Source: Cellulophaga sp. BC115SP (GTDB taxonomy: Bacteria > Bacteroidota > Bacteroidia > Cytophagales > Spirosomataceae). From it: a stretch of DNA of 64,000 nt. The position numbers and the translations under genes were made by a program. The notes under the pieces are model-generated. The model was not told the DNA's origin. It made no database searches and was given only the letters and a program-made list of their open reading frames with translations. This document shows positions 34,047-41,959 of this stretch, piece after piece. The stretch lies in assembly GCF_009905545.1 (NCBI RefSeq), contig NZ_JAAALB010000003.1, positions 281,341-345,340 on the forward strand, written 5' to 3'. Position 1 is the first letter of the stretch. Each line of letters starts with the position of its first letter.

Positions 34047-35462
34047 ATGAAAATAGAACAAATTTATACAGGATGTTTAGCGCAAGGGGCATATTATATT
34101 GAGTCGGAAGGTGAAGCAGTCGTAATAGATCCACTTCGCGAAGTACAGCCTTATATCAACAAAGCTCAACGCAATAATGCAACAATCAAATATGTTTTCG
34201 AAACACACTTTCATGCGGATTTTGTTTCAGGACATATTGACCTTTCGCAAAAGACAGGTGCGCCTATTGTGTACGGTCCCAATGCAGTAACGGGCTTTGA
34301 TGCACATGTGGCAAAAGATGGTGAAGAGTTCCAATTAGGAAAGCTTAAAATCAAAGTATTGCATACACCAGGGCATACGATGGAATCCACTTGTTATTTG
34401 TTGATTGATGAAAACGGACAAGAAAAAGCGCTTTTTAGTGGTGATACTTTGTTTATCGGAGATGTTGGTCGTCCTGATTTAGCACAAAAATCTGATTTGA
34501 CTATCAATGATCTTGCTGGATTTTTGTTTGATTCATTGCGCAATAAAGTGATGACCTTACCCGATGACGTAATTGTATATCCTGCACACGGTGCTGGTTC
34601 GGCTTGTGGTAAAAACATGAGTAAAGAAACAACCGATACTTTGGGCAATCAAAAACAAACCAACTACGCCCTTCGTGCTGATATGTCGAAAGAGCAGTTT
34701 ATCAAAGAAGTAACGGATGGTTTGAGTAAGCCACCGCAATACTTCCCACAAAACGTGATGATGAACAAGCAGGGGTACGAAAGTATCGATGTAGTCATGA
34801 ATCGTGCGGCACAAGCTTTGTCTCCAGAGGCATTTGAAGCGGCAGCCAACGAAACAGGCGCAGTATTGTTGGATACTCGTAATGCTCAAGTTTTTAATAA
34901 AGGATTTGTACCAAACTCGACTAATATTGGCTTGAATGGACAGTTTGCACCATGGGTTGGCGCCTTGATTCCAGACTTGAAACAAGAAATTTTATTAATT
35001 ACCGAAAAAGGACAAGAAGAAGAAACCATCACTCGTTTGGCTCGTGTAGGATATGACTTTGTGATTGGCTATTTGGATGGCGGTTTTGAGTCTTGGGAAG
35101 CTTCAGGCAAAGAAATTGACACGGTAGAGTCAATTGATGCAACCGAATTTGCAACAAGACTGGCTTCAGAGGAGGCTCCTTTAGTAATTGATGTGCGTCG
35201 TCCTGGCGAGTTCTCAGCAGAACACGTAGACGGAGCAATCAACTTGCCATTGGATTATATCGACGAAAATTTGTCGGAGTTTCCAAAGGATAAACCATTT
35301 TATATTCACTGTGCTGGAGGCTATCGCTCAATGATTGCTTCTTCAATTTTGAAAGCACGTGGTATCGATAACTTTATTGATATTAATGGCGGCTTTAGTG
35401 CTATCCAAAAAGCAGGAATTAAAACAACCGATTTTGTATGTCCATCGACATTAAAAAAATAG
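34047..35462 (+). CDS. CstB-like persulfide dioxygenase-rhodanese protein (copy 1)
   Basis: The protein is 471 aa. Residues 1-235 are a metallo-beta-lactamase fold of the ETHE1/persulfide dioxygenase type: ETHFHADFVSGH, HTPGHTMES and FSGDTLFIGDVGRPDL provide the metal ligands. Residues 255-355 are a rhodanese-like domain with no active-site cysteine (LLITEKGQEEE where the Cys loop would be). Residues 365-470 are a second rhodanese domain with an intact loop, HCAGGYRS. This order is that of Staphylococcus CstB, which turns persulfides into thiosulfate. A second copy lies at 61435-62847 and both carry the same operator design. Cytochrome bd genes follow after a terminator. Confidence 0.9.
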   Translation: MKIEQIYTGCLAQGAYYIESEGEAVVIDPLREVQPYINKAQRNNATIKYVFETHFHADFVSGHIDLSQKTGAPIVYGPNAVTGFDAHVAKDGEEFQLGKLKIKVLHTPGHTMESTCYLLIDENGQEKALFSGDTLFIGDVGRPDLAQKSDLTINDLAGFLFDSLRNKVMTLPDDVIVYPAHGAGSACGKNMSKETTDTLGNQKQTNYALRADMSKEQFIKEVTDGLSKPPQYFPQNVMMNKQGYESIDVVMNRAAQALSPEAFEAAANETGAVLLDTRNAQVFNKGFVPNSTNIGLNGQFAPWVGALIPDLKQEILLITEKGQEEETITRLARVGYDFVIGYLDGGFESWEASGKEIDTVESIDATEFATRLASEEAPLVIDVRRPGEFSAEHVDGAINLPLDYIDENLSEFPKDKPFYIHCAGGYRSMIASSILKARGIDNFIDINGGFSAIQKAGIKTTDFVCPSTLKK

Positions 35463-35570
35463 GGGAGAGGGATTAGGCACTAGGCAACAGTTAAAAACTA
35501 ATGCCTAGAGCCTCCTTGCCTATACCCTTAGAAAAGACCTTTTTTTAGTATGATTTTAGGTAAAAATTGT

Positions 35571-35608
35571 AAAAGATACAGTTGCTTTAACTGTATCTTT
35601 TTTTTTAT
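35571..35608 (+). terminator. Terminator of the first CstB-like gene
   Basis: AAAGATACAGTT pairs with AACTGTATCTTT (12 bp, loop GCTTT... five bases), followed by a nine-T run including the arm end. Confidence 0.85.
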
Positions 35609-35729
35609 CATTTTCTACCCCAACTTTAGGGAAATTTGATTTCAGGAAAATAGTTTTTCAACAAAATTTTCTTGAAAAACGCTAGCCACTATCCCCACAA
35701 TACAATCTCAATCTAAACTTCACCATGTT

Positions 35730-37115
35730 ATGGATACAGCGTTTTTATCCCGCATTCAGTTCGCCTTTACGGTGGCGTTTCACTACATTTATCCCCCTCT
35801 CAGTATTGGTCTTGGTATCGTGATGGTTATCATGGAAGCCCAGTATCTGCGCACAGGCAAAGAAGCTTATGCTCAGATGACTCGTTTTTGGATAAAAATC
35901 TTTGCCTTGATTTTTGGTATTGGCGTAGCTACAGGTATCGTGATGGAATTTGAGTTTGGTACCAACTGGGCTGTTTACTCTCGTTATGTTGGCGATATTT
36001 TTGGAAGTGCCTTGGCGGCAGAAGGAATTTTTGCGTTTGCCCTCGAATCGGGCTTTTTAGGAATATTACTTTTTGGATGGAATAGAGTAAGCAGACGAGT
36101 ACATTTTTTCTCAACGATTATGGTGGCTTTGGGCTCTATGTTTTCAGCTATTTGGATTGTTGTGGCTAACTCGTGGCAACAAACGCCAGCAGGTTTTCGC
36201 ATCGAAGGTCAGGGGCTTCATGCCCGTGCGGTGATTACCGATTTTTGGGCAATGGTTTTCAATCCCTCTTCTGTCGAAAGGCTTTCTCATGTGCTGTTGG
36301 GGTCTTTTTTAGCAGGTTCGTTTTTGGTATTGAGTGTCAATGCCTATTATTTACTACGAAATCGTCATGTCGAAATTGCTCGAAAAGGATTTAAAATAGC
36401 CTTGGTTGTGGCTACGATTGCTTCGCTTTTACAGCTATTTTCAGGACATAAATCAGCGGATGGCGTGGCGCACAATCAACCTGCTAAACTAGCAGCTTTT
36501 GAAGGGCATTATGAAGCTTCTGCCGTGGCGGATATGTATTTGTTGGGCTGGGTAAATACCCAAAAGCAGGAAGTGTCAGGACTTAAGATTCCGAAAGGGC
36601 TAAGTTTTTTACTATATCAAGATTTTAACAAACCTGTTACAGGCTTAAATGCCTTCAAAAAGGAAGATCAACCGAAGGCTGTCAATTTTGTATTTCAGAC
36701 CTATCATTTGATGGTTGCTATTGGAATGACATTGATTGCATTGACTTTGCTAGCGTCGTTCTTGTGGTGGAAAGGCAATTTATTTGAACAACGTTGGCTA
36801 TTACAAATTTTTGCGTGGTCGGTATTGTTGCCACAATTGGCTAATCAATTGGGCTGGTATTCGGCAGAGGTTGGTCGCCAACCGTGGGTGGTATATGGTT
36901 TGCTGAGAACATCCGATGCTTTGTCGCAATCTCTGAAAGTATCACAGGTGATTTTTTCACTGGTACTGTTCACCTTGGTGTATATTCTCTTGTTTGGCTT
37001 GTTTGTGTATTTGCTTAATAAAAAAATCAAACATGGACCAACTGACGACTACTCAGGAGATTATTCAGATGATATTCCTGATTATTCAAAACGTGATAAC
37101 CCAATTTTACAATAA
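35730..37115 (+). CDS. cydA: Cytochrome bd oxidase subunit I
   Basis: This 461-aa protein has nine membrane segments. The conserved N-terminal heme ligand is His18 in FTVAFHYIYPP. The quinol-binding region has a short Q-loop (GLNAFKKEDQPK before VNFVFQTYHLMV), so this is the short (CydA-S type) form, about 60 residues shorter than the E. coli protein. GRQPWVVYGLLRTSDA is the family signature near the C-terminus. With CydB it reduces oxygen to water using quinol. Cytochrome bd tolerates sulfide that poisons heme-copper oxidases, which fits its position between two sulfide-detoxification genes, although I see no Crp/Fnr-type site before it. Confidence 0.95.
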   Translation: MDTAFLSRIQFAFTVAFHYIYPPLSIGLGIVMVIMEAQYLRTGKEAYAQMTRFWIKIFALIFGIGVATGIVMEFEFGTNWAVYSRYVGDIFGSALAAEGIFAFALESGFLGILLFGWNRVSRRVHFFSTIMVALGSMFSAIWIVVANSWQQTPAGFRIEGQGLHARAVITDFWAMVFNPSSVERLSHVLLGSFLAGSFLVLSVNAYYLLRNRHVEIARKGFKIALVVATIASLLQLFSGHKSADGVAHNQPAKLAAFEGHYEASAVADMYLLGWVNTQKQEVSGLKIPKGLSFLLYQDFNKPVTGLNAFKKEDQPKAVNFVFQTYHLMVAIGMTLIALTLLASFLWWKGNLFEQRWLLQIFAWSVLLPQLANQLGWYSAEVGRQPWVVYGLLRTSDALSQSLKVSQVIFSLVLFTLVYILLFGLFVYLLNKKIKHGPTDDYSGDYSDDIPDYSKRDNPILQ

Positions 37116-37142
37116 GCTAAAGCCTTTGGCAAAACAGATATT

Positions 37143-38177
37143 ATGGAAACAATCTTTGGACTCGACTTACCTACGTGGTGGTTTTTGGTTGTAGGTGGTG
37201 TATTTACTGGATATGCTATTTTGGATGGTTTTGATTTGGGAGCAGGAGCTTTGCATTTATTTTTCAAAAAAGAAGAAAGTCGCCGTATAGCACTCAATGC
37301 CATCGGGCCTGTATGGGACGGTAATGAAGTGTGGCTAGTAATAGGAGGAGGGGCGTTATTTGCAGGTTTTCCAGTAGTATATGCAACAGTGTTTTCGGCT
37401 TTTTATGAGTTGTTTATGCTGTTTTTGGTATTATTAATTTTTCGTGCAATCTCCATTGAATTTCGCTCCAAAGAACCAATGGCTTGGTGGCGTCAGCTAT
37501 GGGATGTGAGCTACAGCGTTTCAAGTATTATGTTGGCGTTGTCTTTGGGGTTGGTACTTGGAAATATCATTCAGGGTTTGCCAATCGACGACCAATTTAT
37601 TTATAGAGGAACAGTTGGAGATTTCTTTAATCCATTTTCTATTTTGATGGCGATTACTACATTATCGTTGTTTATGATGCACGGGGCTATTTATTTGGTG
37701 ATGAAAACAGAGAATCGTCTTTATGCTAAATTGACAGTTTTAGTAAAAAATACCACCATCTTTTTTGTGTTGATGTTTGCTTTAAGTACGGTTTACACGC
37801 TGTTATATTTGCCACACATGGTCGAAAGGTTTAAGGAAGTACCGATGATGTTTTTCTTCCCTGTACTTACAATTTTGGCTGTAGCTAACATTACACGACA
37901 AATTACGAAGCGTAAATATCGTTTTGCTTTTTTTTCTTCGGCTTTTGTAACAGCAATGTTAATGGCATTGGTGGCTGTAGGCTTATTTCCCAACATTGTG
38001 TTATCCACAATCGACCCACAGTTTCACATAGATATCCACAATGGGTCATCAACTGATAAATCTCTGAAAATTATGCTAACGTTTGCTGTCATTGGCGTGC
38101 CTTTGGTGGGACTCTACACAGGCTTTGTATTTTGGACTTTTAGAGGAAAAGTAAAATTGGACGAAACAAGCTACTAG
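37143..38177 (+). CDS. cydB: Cytochrome bd oxidase subunit II
   Basis: This 344-aa integral membrane protein begins 27 bp after cydA. The start of the protein shows the family signature (LPTWWFLVVGGVFTGYAILDGFDLGAGAL), and NAIGPVWDGNEVWLVIGGGALFAGFP is the strongly conserved block of CydB. About eight or nine hydrophobic segments follow. It pairs with CydA to form the quinol oxidase. No small CydX-like frame is seen after it. A palindromic repeat with a terminator (38215-38456) closes the operon. Confidence 0.95.
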   Translation: METIFGLDLPTWWFLVVGGVFTGYAILDGFDLGAGALHLFFKKEESRRIALNAIGPVWDGNEVWLVIGGGALFAGFPVVYATVFSAFYELFMLFLVLLIFRAISIEFRSKEPMAWWRQLWDVSYSVSSIMLALSLGLVLGNIIQGLPIDDQFIYRGTVGDFFNPFSILMAITTLSLFMMHGAIYLVMKTENRLYAKLTVLVKNTTIFFVLMFALSTVYTLLYLPHMVERFKEVPMMFFFPVLTILAVANITRQITKRKYRFAFFSSAFVTAMLMALVAVGLFPNIVLSTIDPQFHIDIHNGSSTDKSLKIMLTFAVIGVPLVGLYTGFVFWTFRGKVKLDETSY

Positions 38178-38214
38178 TGGAGATACGTTTAATTTTAGAT
38201 TGATGCGTCATTTC

Positions 38215-38456
38215 TAATTGAGTGAATTGAGATTGAGTGATTTTCATGTTATCAAGCAGGTTAATATCATTTTTTCGAATTGGAATTATTCTCCAAATTT
38301 TCATCAAAAAAGCGGTCGGAAAATTATTTCCGACCGCTTTTTTGATATTACTATGCTAGATAGGACTCGGCTTAAGACGCAATCATTGCGTCTCTACTGA
38401 TGGAATACAAATTTTCACATAATCACTCACTCGCTCAATCTCAATTCACTTAATTA
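38215..38456. repeat. 242-bp palindromic (MITE-like) element with terminator and GACGCAAT hairpin
   Basis: Left end 38215-38242 (TAATTGAGTGAATTGAGATT and on to GAGTGATT) is mirrored by the right end 38421-38456 (AATCACTCACTCGCTCAATC and on to CACTTAATTA), about 24 bp matching with an 8-bp insertion. Inside are a terminator hairpin (38303-38346) and GACGCAATCATTGCGTC. The right two thirds recur at 32236-32402, and the GACGCAAT hairpin recurs at 62898-62925. Confidence 0.8.
38303..38346. terminator. Terminator of the cydAB operon, inside the palindromic element
   Basis: ATCAAAAAAGCGGTCGGAAA pairs perfectly with its complement (20 bp, loop ATTA), with T runs on both strands. Same stem as at 32243-32294. 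Confidence 0.8.
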
Positions 38457-38499
38457 AATTAGAGAGATGAGGATAATTTTTTTAAAATAAATTGTCCTA

Positions 38500-38515
38500 T
38501 GTAACATATATCACT
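38500..38515 (+). promoter_or_regulatory. Crp/Fnr-type operator (site 4, rhodanese)
   Basis: TGTAACATATATCACT: one mismatch (last base) to TGTRA-N6-TYACA; centre 38507.5. Confidence 0.65.
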
Positions 38516-38536
38516 GTACAGCAGTGACTTTATAGC

Positions 38537-38544
38537 GAACTTTG
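38537..38544 (+). promoter_or_regulatory. -7 element of the rhodanese gene
   Basis: GAACTTTG, one mismatch to TAnnTTTG (first base), last base 36.5 bp from the operator centre, the same spacing as at the other sites. Confidence 0.5.
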
Positions 38545-38594
38545 GTCTATAGTTAAAGATACCAAGAGGTATCCTTTAACCATTAATATTTTAA

Positions 38595-38927
38595 ATGTCT
38601 AAGACCATGTTCGATTTTTTTAAAACTAAGAAAAACTACGAAAATATATCTTCGTCAGCATTTAAGGCTATGATATCAGAAAATCCTAATGCTGTAATTA
38701 TTGACGTACGTACTGCTTTAGAATTTAAACAAGGTTCGATTCCGAAAGCAATCAATATAGATTTGATGGATGTGAATTTTTCACAAAAAATAGCACAATT
38801 AGTTAAAGACAAAACGTACTTGGTGTACTGTCGTAGCGGTAATCGTAGTGGGTCTGCGTGTAAGTATATGGGAGATAACGGCTTTGAGCACGTGTACAAT
38901 CTGTCTGGAGGTTTTATGAATTACTAA
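38595..38927 (+). CDS. Single-domain rhodanese (thiosulfate sulfurtransferase-like)
   Basis: This 110-aa protein has no signal peptide, so it is cytoplasmic. It is a complete rhodanese fold: IIDVRTALEFKQGSIPKAINI, then the active-site loop YCRSGNRSG with the persulfide-forming cysteine, then VYNLSGGFMNY. It shuttles sulfane sulfur between donors such as SQR-made persulfides or thiosulfate and acceptors. The start at 38595 (MSKTMFDFF) or the ATG 12 bp later are both possible. A Crp/Fnr-type site and -7 element place it in the same regulon as SQR and the CstB-like genes. Confidence 0.88.
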   Translation: MSKTMFDFFKTKKNYENISSSAFKAMISENPNAVIIDVRTALEFKQGSIPKAINIDLMDVNFSQKIAQLVKDKTYLVYCRSGNRSGSACKYMGDNGFEHVYNLSGGFMNY

Positions 38928-38974
38928 TAAGGCTATGTTTTTCAATACCTTAACCACTTATAGATTTTTAAAAA

Positions 38975-39031
38975 GTAGATTATAGAAAGGGCAACTTAAA
39001 ACTCGATGGAATATTTCTGTCGAGTTTTTTT
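38975..39031 (+). repeat. 57-bp direct repeat A with terminator
   Basis: Differs at only three of 57 positions from 43025-43081. The 3' half is an intrinsic terminator (AAAACTCGA/TCGAGTTTT followed by T) that would end the rhodanese transcript. Some similarity continues further: CTCGTTGGAGATAACTTCAA at about 39109 resembles the sequence after copy B. Confidence 0.85.
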
Positions 39032-39159
39032 ATGTCAGTAACTCGCCAATTGACCATCCTCAAAATAATGAGTTAAGAAGCCAGATTCAACAATATTTCG
39101 ATGCTTGTCTCGTTGGAGATAACTTCAACAAGGACAAAATGTATTGTGTTGTTGGTTAT

Positions 39160-39528
39160 TTATTCGTTTTCTGCATTTAATCGTTTCATAATAACCGATC
39201 GCAGTTTTTCTTCGTTATCATCGCCCCATTGCCCTAAAACCGAGAGCACAGGAATTAAAGACTTACCAAATTCAGTCAGGCTGTATTCTACCTTTGGTGG
39301 AACAACAGGGTAAATTTTCTTGGTCACTAGATCGTGAGCTTCCAATTCATTCAACTGGATATTCAACACCCTACGAGTTGCATCGGGTATTTTACGTTGT
39401 AGTTCGCTGGGGCGTTTGTGACCTTCATTGATAAACCACAACAAACGGATTTTCCATTTGCCGTAAAGTACTTCTCCAATCAAATCGAGACCACAATTCA
39501 GGTTTGGTAAAATTTTTCTCTCATACAT
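39160..39528 (-). CDS. HxlR-family winged-helix regulator (1)
   Basis: I start at the ATG at 39528 (122 aa, MYERKILPNLNCGLDLIGEV), because an excellent promoter (-7 at 39533-39540) overlaps the six extra codons of the longer frame. That would make the mRNA leaderless or nearly so. The HxlR pattern is clear: a cysteine near the start (NCGLDLIGEVLYGKWKIRLLW), PSELQRKIPDATRRVLNIQLNELEAHDLV as the DNA-binding helix and wing, and VEYSLTEFGKSL. HxlR proteins sense electrophiles or oxidants through that cysteine. It is divergent from the SDR gene, its likely target. Confidence 0.85.
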   Translation of the reverse strand: MYERKILPNLNCGLDLIGEVLYGKWKIRLLWFINEGHKRPSELQRKIPDATRRVLNIQLNELEAHDLVTKKIYPVVPPKVEYSLTEFGKSLIPVLSVLGQWGDDNEEKLRSVIMKRLNAENE

Positions 39529-39532
39529 AAAA

Positions 39533-39563
39533 CAAAAGTAATCCATAGTTCTAAAAGGTGCAA
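39533..39563 (-). promoter_or_regulatory. Promoter of HxlR gene 1
   Basis: On the minus strand TTG (39563-39561), a 20-bp spacer and TACTTTTG (39540-39533) match the Bacteroidota -33/-7 consensus exactly. Confidence 0.6.
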
Positions 39564-39604
39564 TATGGGAATAATTTAGCCCTATCCGAATCGTATTTCC
39601 GTAA

Positions 39605-39635
39605 TTGTTTCATGTATATGTATGTCAGAAATTTG
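39605..39635 (+). promoter_or_regulatory. Promoter of the SDR/NTF2-like operon
   Basis: TTG (39605-39607), a 20-bp spacer and GAAATTTG (39628-39635; one mismatch to TAnnTTTG). This supports the ATG at 39652 as start of the SDR gene. Confidence 0.5.
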
Positions 39636-39651
39636 TACAAAAAAAACAGAA

Positions 39652-40446
39652 ATGGAACAACAATTTAATTTCAATAATGAGTTATCGGGCAAAATTGCCT
39701 TGGTAACAGGAGGTACAAAAGGGACAGGAAAAGCCATTGCAGAAAGGCTTTTACAAGCTGGTGCAACGGTTATTATTACCGCAAGAAATCCGCCCGAAAA
39801 TGAAAACAGCAATTTGCATTTTATTACTGCCGATTTAGGCAAGGCAGAAGATGCACAAAAAGTAGTCAGCGAAGTACTATCGACTTATGGGACACTAGAT
39901 ATTCTTGTGAACAACCTTGGGTCTTCAGTAACTCCTGCTGGAGGTTTTGCGGTGTTAACTGATGACGATTGGGAGTCAACCTTACAAGCTAATTTACTTG
40001 CTCCTGTCCGACTAGACAGAGGGTTTTTACCACAAATGTTAGCTAAAAAAAGTGGTGTTATTATTCACATAGCTTCTATTCAAGGTCAACTACCGCTATA
40101 TGATTCCACATTGCCCTATGCAGCCGCAAAAGCAGGATTGATTAATTATAGCAAAAGTTTATCAAATGAAGTTACCCCAAAAGGAGTTCGTGTCCTAACT
40201 GTTTCGCCAGGTTGGATAAATACAACAGCATCGAAAGCTTGGTTGGGCGAGATTGCAAGAAATGCCAATAGTACTTTAGAAGAAGCACAACAAAGTGTGA
40301 TGGACGCTTTGGGCGGAATTCCTTTTGGTCGCCCAGCCCAACCTGAAGAGGTGGCTGAATTCGTGGGCTTTTTGGTTTCACCAAGAGCCAATTATTTAAC
40401 AGGGACAAATTATGTAATTGATGGCGGCACAGTACCAACCATTTAA
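39652..40446 (+). CDS. Short-chain dehydrogenase/reductase
   Basis: The start at 39652 (264 aa, MEQQFNFNNELSGKIALVTGG) is preferred over 39622 because the -7 element lies at 39628-39635. The classical SDR pattern is complete: TGGTKGTGKAIA cofactor loop, NNLGSS, catalytic serine in IHIASIQGQ and YAAAK (Tyr-x-x-x-Lys), and a C-terminal YLTGTNYVIDGG. It reduces or oxidises a carbonyl/alcohol with NAD(P)(H). It is transcribed divergently from HxlR gene 1 and followed 19 bp later by an NTF2-like gene. A role in detoxifying reactive carbonyls under HxlR control is plausible; the substrate is unknown. Confidence 0.9.
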   Translation: MEQQFNFNNELSGKIALVTGGTKGTGKAIAERLLQAGATVIITARNPPENENSNLHFITADLGKAEDAQKVVSEVLSTYGTLDILVNNLGSSVTPAGGFAVLTDDDWESTLQANLLAPVRLDRGFLPQMLAKKSGVIIHIASIQGQLPLYDSTLPYAAAKAGLINYSKSLSNEVTPKGVRVLTVSPGWINTTASKAWLGEIARNANSTLEEAQQSVMDALGGIPFGRPAQPEEVAEFVGFLVSPRANYLTGTNYVIDGGTVPTI

Positions 40447-40465
40447 TCATCTAAAAATCAAGAAT

Positions 40466-40783
40466 ATGAACTTACCAAATGTAATTGTAGATTTAACAAA
40501 GGCACAAAATAGTTTCGACAGTGCAGCTTATGCCAACTGTTTCACAGAAGATGCCACAGTCTTTGACGAAGGAAAAAATCATAATGGGAAAACAGAAATC
40601 CAGCAATGGATTAAAAAAGCTAATGAAGAGTACCAAGCCGTGATGAAACCTGTGGAATATTTAGCAAAAGAAGAAGTCTTAAAAGCAGAAGTTTCAGGTA
40701 ATTTCCCAGGGAGTCCCATTGTGTTATCGTATCATTTTACATTCCAAAATGAATTGATTAAGTCTTTGAAAATTACGGGATAA
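40466..40783 (+). CDS. NTF2-like (SnoaL-type) small protein
   Basis: I choose the ATG at 40466 (105 aa, MNLPNVIVDLTKAQNSFD), which starts 19 bp after the SDR stop; the longer frame would overlap SDR. The sequence has the nuclear-transport-factor-2 cone pattern: an N-terminal helix, YANCFTEDATVFDEG with the family's acidic turn, GKTEIQQWIKKANEEY, and a closing sheet (IVLSYHFTFQNELIKSLKITG). Such proteins are small enzymes or ligand binders, often accompanying SDRs in Bacteroidota. Function unassigned. Confidence 0.8.
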   Translation: MNLPNVIVDLTKAQNSFDSAAYANCFTEDATVFDEGKNHNGKTEIQQWIKKANEEYQAVMKPVEYLAKEEVLKAEVSGNFPGSPIVLSYHFTFQNELIKSLKITG

Positions 40784-40811
40784 GACCTTTGCCAATTTTG
40801 TAGTTTATTAA

Positions 40812-40855
40812 AACATAAAAGAACACATAACTAGCTTGTGTGTTCTTTTTATGTT
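40812..40855. terminator. Bidirectional terminator between NTF2-like gene and HxlR gene 2
   Basis: AACATAAAAGAACACA pairs with TGTGTTCTTTTTATGTT (16 bp, one bulge), with T runs on both strands, between convergent genes. Confidence 0.8.
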
Positions 40856-40870
40856 ATCAATGTAAGGTTT

Positions 40871-41233
40871 TTATACCAATTCTTCCTGCTTTCTAATCAC
40901 TTTCTCACGGTGCATTTCGCCCCATGATACCAGTGCTGAGAGTACTTCTTGTAATGTTTCAGCGTAGGATAACAGTTCGTACTCCACTACTACAGGCACA
41001 CCAATATCCACTTTTCTTTTTACAAAGCCATTTTCTTCAAGGTCTTTCAATACGCTCGAAAGCACCTTAGCCGAAATACCATCAATGGTTCTTTGAATAT
41101 CATTAAAGCGTGTATGCCCATCTTTTAGGGCAATAATTACTCTTAAAGTCCATTTTCCACCAATTACATACATAGCATCTTCGAGGGCTTTGATAGAGTT
41201 TCTGCACTTTTCGGTACTAATTACATTTTCCAT
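40871..41233 (-). CDS. HxlR-family winged-helix regulator (2)
   Basis: The protein is 120 aa. It has the family cysteine in ISTEKCRNSIKALEDAMYVIGGKWTLRVI, then RFNDIQRTIDGISAKVLSSVLKDLEENGFV as DNA-binding helix and wing, and VEYELLSYAETL. It is divergent from the azoreductase gene with a 13-bp-arm palindrome in between. This arrangement is well known for HxlR/YodB/HypR-type regulators that derepress quinone or azo reductases when the cysteine is modified by electrophiles. It is only distantly similar to HxlR gene 1. Confidence 0.88.
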   Translation of the reverse strand: MENVISTEKCRNSIKALEDAMYVIGGKWTLRVIIALKDGHTRFNDIQRTIDGISAKVLSSVLKDLEENGFVKRKVDIGVPVVVEYELLSYAETLQEVLSALVSWGEMHREKVIRKQEELV

Positions 41234-41254
41234 AATTATATCATTTACTAACCT

Positions 41255-41292
41255 AAAGGTTACTACTTACCTTATGTATAGTAGTAACTTTT
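41255..41292. promoter_or_regulatory. Palindromic operator for HxlR regulator 2
   Basis: AAAGGTTACTACT (41255-41267) and AGTAGTAACTTTT (41280-41292) are inverted repeats with 12 of 13 matching, separated by 12 bp, in the divergent HxlR/azoreductase region. This spacing suits a winged-helix dimer. Confidence 0.7.
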
Positions 41293-41308
41293 GGAAATCA
41301 AATGTACA

Positions 41309-41316
41309 TAGCTTTG
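41309..41316 (+). promoter_or_regulatory. -7 element of the azoreductase gene
   Basis: TAGCTTTG, an exact TAnnTTTG match, 28 bp before the ATG and 17 bp after the HxlR palindrome, so a bound regulator would cover the -33 region. Confidence 0.55.
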
Positions 41317-41344
41317 TGGCATCATTAAAATAAATTTTAAAGAA

Positions 41345-41959
41345 ATGTCAAAAAAGAACGTACTTCATATTAAGGCAAGCATCAACGGCGATGCTTCTAA
41401 AAGTAATCAGCTATCAAATTCAATCATAGAAAGGCTAAAAGATACTTATTCTGACTATACTGTTGAAACACTTGATTTATCGGAAAACCCGCTTCCTTTT
41501 CTTACTGCTGAAATGTACCAAGCATTTTCCACACCAAAGGATGTACGTAGTCAAAAGCAGTTGGAAGTTATTCAACCTTCTGAAAAAGCAATTAAGCAGA
41601 TTAAAGAGGCAGACATTGTAGTTATAGCAGTTCCATTATATAATTTTAGTATTCCCGCTAGTCTAAAAGCATGGCTTGACCAAATTGCTCGTGCCAATGA
41701 AACATTTAGTTATGCCACAGGTACGCCTCAAGGCTTATTAACGGACAAAAAAGTCTATTTGGCCATAGCGTCGGGGGGTATTTATTCGGAAGGTATGATG
41801 AAAGCGTATGATTTCACGGAGAATTATTTGCGTACGGTTCTTGGATTTTTGGGCTTAACAGATGTTAGTACTTTCCGTTTAGAGGGTATTTTTGTGCCAA
41901 ATGTAGGTGAAAATGCTGTTACAAAAGCCTTAGAAACTGTGGAAGAATATAGTTTTTAA
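41345..41959 (+). CDS. azoR: FMN-dependent NADH-azoreductase
   Basis: The protein is 204 aa with a flavodoxin-like fold. The FMN-phosphate loop is KASINGDASKSNQLSNSIIE, and the active-site region VPLYNFSIPASLKAWLDQIAR is the AzoR signature, followed by ASGGIYSEG. It reduces quinones and azo compounds with NADH by two-electron transfer, avoiding semiquinones. Divergent HxlR gene 2 and the palindrome between them indicate control by electrophile sensing. A terminator follows at 42081-42107. Confidence 0.93.
   Translation: MSKKNVLHIKASINGDASKSNQLSNSIIERLKDTYSDYTVETLDLSENPLPFLTAEMYQAFSTPKDVRSQKQLEVIQPSEKAIKQIKEADIVVIAVPLYNFSIPASLKAWLDQIARANETFSYATGTPQGLLTDKKVYLAIASGGIYSEGMMKAYDFTENYLRTVLGFLGLTDVSTFRLEGIFVPNVGENAVTKALETVEEYSF

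Larger units (their letters stand above)
38178..38594. other. 417-bp gap: palindromic element then activator-dependent promoter
   Basis: It contains the 242-bp element 38215-38456, the operator 38500-38515 and the -7 element 38537-38544 of the rhodanese gene. Confidence 0.7.

Noticed and set aside
35609..35729. A Crp/Fnr-type site in front of cydA
   Set aside because: I read this region on both strands and found no TGTRA-N6-TYACA-like sequence, so cydAB is not counted in the regulon.
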